Shown: in pieces, positions 48,201 to 54,200 of the stretch
How positions within the stretch are numbered: the stretch's first letter is position 1
Layout: the number at the start of each line of letters is the position of its first letter
NCBI GenBank assembly: GCA_036925085.1
Contig: JAUPFP010000026.1
Span: 2,087,001 to 2,151,000 of the forward strand
Length of the DNA: 64,000 nt
Reading direction: 5' to 3'
From: Brachycybe producta
Taxonomy: Eukaryota > Arthropoda > Diplopoda > Playtdesmida > Andrognathidae
Made by a program: the position numbers and the translations under genes
The notes under the pieces: model-generated
What the model was told of the DNA's origin: nothing
Databases searched by the model: none
The model's input: the letters and a program-made list of their open reading frames with translations, nothing else

Positions 48201-51200
48201 TCTGTTCGACATGCAGCTTCCAAGAAAGTTTAGCTGTAATCGTTACCCCCAAATATTTATAAGAATCTACGTTATTAAGTGGAATGGCCCCTATTCTATA
48301 TGGAAATATTATTGGATTCCTTCCCCTAGCTACCCTCATTACACAACATTTTCCCTTATTAAGTTGAAGTTGCCATTTAGAACACCATGCCTCTATTGCT
48401 AGTCACTATCAATAATATGGCAATCATTGTCAGAGGTAACCTCACGATAAATTATTGTATCATCTGCAAATAGCCGGCAATTGCTGCTAACTTGACTGCT
48501 GAGGTCATTTATATATAAAAAAAACAGAAGCGGACCGAACACACTACCCTGAAGAACCCCTGATGTAACCCCTATCCAGTCAGATTCAGACCCACCTGCA
48601 ACAACCCTTTATTTCCTATCACTCAAAAAAGAATGCACCCATTTATACACCTGTTTACCCAATCCATACCCACTAATTTTTGTCATTAGTTTTGAGTGAG
48701 AAACTGTGTCAAATGCCTTGCAAAGATCAAGAAAAACCAAATCTATCTGACTGCCTTTGTCTAAAATTTTCTGAAGGTCATCAACTAAAAGAATAAGCTG
48801 GGTTTCACATGAACGCCCCATAAGAAAGCCATGCTGGTTATCACACAAAAGATTGTTTTCCATAAGAAAATTCATTGAGGAGGAATATATAATATGTTCA
48901 AGGACCTTGCAAACTATCGAGGTTAAAGACACGGGTCTGTAATTAGTTACCTGAGACTTGTCTCCTGATTTAAAAATTGGACTAACATTAGCTAATTTCC
49001 ACATATCTGGTACATTACCTACATCTAAACTCTGTTGAAAAATTAACTGAAGGTATGGACCCAATTCTTGTGCAAGATTTTTTAAAATGATAGCATACAT
49101 CCCATCTGGACCACAGGTTTTATTTGAGTCTAATTTTAGAAGTTGCTTGACTATCCCATCTGCAGTTATTACAATTTGATCCATACAAAGAGATGTTGAA
49201 GGAAAACCCTCATGTGGTATGCCATCATCAATTGTGAAGACCTTCTTGTATTGTTCATTTAACAAGGTAGCTTTCCCTACTGGATCTGAAACAAGCTTCC
49301 CATTTGTGTCAACCAGAGAAGGAATAGATTCTCTACTTCGCCTAGAGTTCTTGATGTAACGCCAAAATAGTTTTGGGTCCGTTTTTAACCATTCTCCAAG
49401 CGTTTCTGTTTTAAAATTATCGTGAGCTAACAAGATTTTGCTGCTGTGCATGCAATACGGAATTCATTGCAATTCACTAATTTTGGGTGATTTCTAGCCC
49501 TATTCCTCCATAAGCGTTGCTTACGAAGAGCCCTTTTAACTTTGCTAGTGTACCATACTGGTGTGGCACAGTCTCTAACTACCTTGGTTGGAATAAAGGA
49601 GGAAGACCCACTTAAAATTAAACTATGAAATCGTGACCAATTCAAATTCACATTTTGAGGATGAAAACATTCTTTAAATTTATGAAAATTATCTATCAAA
49701 TGTGACTTAAAACCATCCCAATTACATTTGTTAAAAAGAAACACTACTCTTTTAACCTCAGAAATTTTTTCCACACATGCATTAACATCACATAAGACAA
49801 TCTTATGATCACTAATTCCCCCTGATACCCTAACATTGGATAATAACTCCGGACTATTAGTCAGTACTACATCAAGAATTTTGTCATTTCTGGTTGGTTT
49901 AGTTACAACCTGTTCCATAGAATAAGTATTCATACTATCTAAAAATGAAACTGCTAATGGCTTGTCACTGCCACTGATCACCGTATGCATTTCCCAGTTG
50001 ATGTTTGGAAAATTTACATCACCTCCTAAAATAATGATTGGTCTATGGTATTTACGATGAAGAGTGTCCAAAGAAGTTCTTACACTAGTGACATCTGCTA
50101 TGGAGGATCCCGGTGGCCGATAGAAAGAATATGAAAACACCTTTTTACCATTCTTTAGCCTTAAACTACAACATACTATTTCACAGTCTGTCTCAAGACT
50201 TAATAGACTCAACTATGAAATATTTGTGAAATAGCTATGAAAACCCCACCCCCAGAACGACCAACCCTGTCTCTACGTTACACTGTGAAACTATCTGGAA
50301 ATATTTCCCCATTAATAACAGTATCATCAAGCCATGACTCTGTACCAAGAATTATATTGCAACCAGTCTCCTCAACTGCCGCAATGAACTCTGGAACTTT
50401 GTTTTGTAGACTCCTACAGTTAACCACCATAACCTTTACATGTGAGGGTATAGCTGAAGTGGGTTTTCCTAAATGATTTCCTTCCTGGACAGTGTTTGAA
50501 GAAATAATACCTGAAACAAAGGAACTATTGCTCCCAGCAACAAGCTGTGGAGCATTCATATTAGTATCAACCCCCTAAAGCATTTGCACCTAAACCCCAA
50601 AACCTTACCCTAAAAAATGCTTAACAAAATCACCTATCTTTTTACCCACAATCCTACCAGCCCTGTAATTAAAATGAACCCCATCCCTACTCCAGGAACC
50701 CCCAAAATTGAGCATAGCTGCCCTCCAGTCTATTACCTGGGCCCCCACCTTACTACATGCTTCAATTAATCTATCATTTACATAACGTGCCTTACGAGTA
50801 ACTATATCACCCCTATCCCACCTCTCAGGAATAGCACTAACTTTAACAGTAACTCCAGCCCTACAACATAAAGTATGCTTTACTAAGTCCGCTAGCCCAT
50901 CTAAAACTTCCCCTCCAAACTGTCTACACATCATTAGCCCCCACTTGCAGAACAACTAAGACCTCTTCCGCTTTTTCCCCACATACCATTTTCTTGATAC
51001 GTTCCTTAACATCTTTAATCTGAGCCCCTGGTAAACAAGCTACACTTACTTTTCCTCTATCTTCACCCACCACCCACTTATCAAGCCTTTTGACATTACT
51101 ATCACCTACAAAAATTACTGATCTGCTCTGCACCCTTTCCAAAATAACCCCACCCTCATTTCTTTCCTCAGCCTTACTGACATTTTTCTTACCCTGTCTA

Positions 51201-54200
51201 GCATCATTCTTCTTACAATTACTAACACCCTTCTTACCCTTACTAATACCTTGCTTCTTACCCTTGCTAACACCCTCCTGAGCTGCATTTACATTCCCTA
51301 CACTTGCTTTCTTATACTTCACAGACCCCTTGCACCTCTGCTCTACATTTACACTTTCTACTACCTCCACAGATCTCACTGATAATTCCCTAAAATGCTT
51401 TTGTTGAATGCTGTACAACTGCGCACACACTGAAATTGTGTTTGATTGAGCTGTATCTTAGTGTAAAGTTATGTTTTGGCTTTGGAATGTTGAATAGGTG
51501 GTGGTTTTGCTGCTGATGAATTGTTTGCTCACATGTTCGGAGGTGGTCTCTTTGGAGGATTGGGTGGGATGGGAGGACGACGACGCAAGCAACGTGGAGA
51601 TGACACTGTTCACCCTCTGAAGTTTGTTTTGTCTGGTTCAACAGTTTTTGATTTGGGTTCTTGTGCTGTAAGTATTAATGTTTTTACAGAGTAACTCTGG
51701 AAGATTTGTACAGTGGCAAAACTGTGAAGCTGCAGTTGAGCAAGAACGTGATCTGCCGTTCATGCAATGGGTGATCTTCTATCATTGTTAATTTTTCATA
51801 GTGCCCTGTATTTACGTCAAGCATGTCTACCTTTTTTACAGTCAGGGTGGAAGAGCCGAGGCAAAGCATACTTGTAATCCTTGTCGAGGCAGTGGAACGA
51901 AAGTGACTTTACGACAGTTGGGACCGGGAATGGTACAGCAAATTCAAAGTGTCTGTTCAGAATGCAGTGGTGAAGGTGAGTGTTATATTTTCAGGTTGAA
52001 GATGATTGCACGAATTTAAATGTTTTATTAATAGCTACCATAAATAGTAGCACACATTACTGTTGAGTTGTTTGTCGTTTACATACCATGAAATTTGTTC
52101 ATTGGATTCAGTATTTTAATTCAATTCAACACAGAACGCCTGTAATCAGCTCTAAAGCCATGTGGTGGTGCAGGGGGCAATATTATCATCTGCAGTAAAC
52201 GTCCGAACAGAGCAAAGCTTTGGTTATTTCTTAGGCCTGCTAATGATTCCCATTTTAGTTCCTGAAGCATAGAAGATACACTGTCATTATACACATATAT
52301 TCCTGTCACAATTCATGCAGCCCTATGCTGTATCATTTCTATTTCGTGCTTTATGTTTCTTCTAAATGGGCTCCAAATCAGGGAGCAATATTCTAATATT
52401 AGAACGAAAGCCCTTCTTCGACGGGTGTCATAGTCTTACATAATATCTCGGATTGAGAATATTTCTTGATCCTGGTAATAAGCTTGTCTTGCGTTGAAAA
52501 AATGAATAAACAAAAACTCCAGCGAGGACTTGATCCATGGACCTCTCCCTTCTCTGCCAAAGACATAACCAATTTTTCTACCAATGTAAATTGTGAGATC
52601 AAAAGTAATCTTTACCATAACCCATGTGGGTTAATTTGTTTTTTGAAAAAAACGTGATGCAATAAAGCAAGCTTTCCTGGCTACCAACTTTATGCGTTCA
52701 GTGGTTCTGGTGAAATTTGATGATTTTTCACAAAAATTTGGCTGAGATGGAAGCCACCTATAAAGAAGTTCCCAATCATAAATCAGTTACTTGTGTGCAA
52801 AGTCACGTATTTTTTGCATGAAGCGTTGGTGCTTCTGAAAAAGACATAGGTAAAGTTACGTCATGGTTAAAGTTGCTACTTGATAGAATTATAATCAACG
52901 AAATGTCCAATTAATTTAGTCTGAAATTTACTTCTGATCGATTTTTTTTCTCACAAAAACAACGTTATTCTCATCAGGGATACCATGGGAACAGAGAAAC
53001 GTGAAGAACGCCCGCAATAACGTGCAAATTAAGTTTTTATTTTAACCACTAGATAAACAAGTGTGAGCTATATACTGCGACGAATGTGGTTTCTTCTTTT
53101 GTTTTCTAATCATTTTATCAAGATTCAAGTTATTAGTCGCTGTAACATCAATGGCAACATTCATTATGGTACTCAGGCTTCCTTCCAAAACTCATAAAGC
53201 TTTATTCTACCATTCTGTTAAGGTGAATACATGAACGAACGTGATCGTTGTAAAGTATGCAAAGGAAAGAAGGTTACTAACGAGTCAAAAGTTCTTGAAG
53301 TAAGTGTTGATAAAGGGATGCGTGACGGACATAAGATTGTTTTTCGTGCCGAAGGCGACCAACAGGTTTGTTTTTTAAACATTAATAAAAAAAAACAGAA
53401 TTTGGCTTTAGTAACTATTTTTTTATAATTGCAGCCGGGAATGGAGGCTGGTGATGTCATAATTATTCTTCAGCAGGTTCAACATGAGAAGTTTGTCCGC
53501 CACAATGAGGATCTGCACATCACACACACACTGACACTGACGGAAGCTTTGTGTGGCTTTGAATTTGTTGTTCATCATTTGGATGGGAGAGAACTGCTTG
53601 TTAAATCTCCAGCCGGGCAAGTGATTGAGCCGGGATCGCAGCGTGTAATCGTTGCAGAAGGAATGCCTATTTATAGAAACCCGTTTGAAAAAGGAACCCT
53701 GTATGTCAAATTTAACGTTACATTCCCAGAAAAGTATTTTGCCAACGAAGCAAAACTAAAGGTGAGTAAACATTTAAATAAATGGTTTGTAAATGCAGGG
53801 TGACAACATACAAAGAGCTATCCACAAAGAATGCAAAAAGTAGATACTGTTTGTCCTTCTAGTGGTTTCTGGATGCTAGTCTCTGAATGGTCGCTGTCAC
53901 TGTTGCGTGTTTTCATTGTGAGTGGTTAAGTGGGGATAAATAAAGTTCACAGCAATGTGACATGGATGGTGCTTGCATCGTTAAAGACTTGTATTGTGTA
54001 AGATATTAAAAATATATTTAACGTCTTAATTGGAATATAAAACATACAGTATGTAGACAGTTTTCATCATGGGCAGACTTTAGTCAAAGAAACTTCACGG
54101 GAATATTATTTACCTGGATTTCAGAAAATGTCAAAATTTTTAGAAACCCACTACTTGGTTCTATTTTATTTTTTCCAACAATAAGTGTCATGTGTTGCTA

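Larger units (their letters stand above)
47500..51450 (-). mobile_element. CR1-like LINE, copy 1, decayed
   Basis: Minus strand: esterase-type ORF1 (51430-50605), endonuclease (50559-49427), RT (49451-47692) and a 3' tail rich in AATTCAAATTC near 47506. The combination of an SGNH-esterase ORF1, APE-type endonuclease and this RT is that of the CR1/L2 group. It carries several stops and frameshifts. It lies in intron 3 antisense to the DNAJA2-like gene. A second copy is at 61030-63790. Confidence 0.88.
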
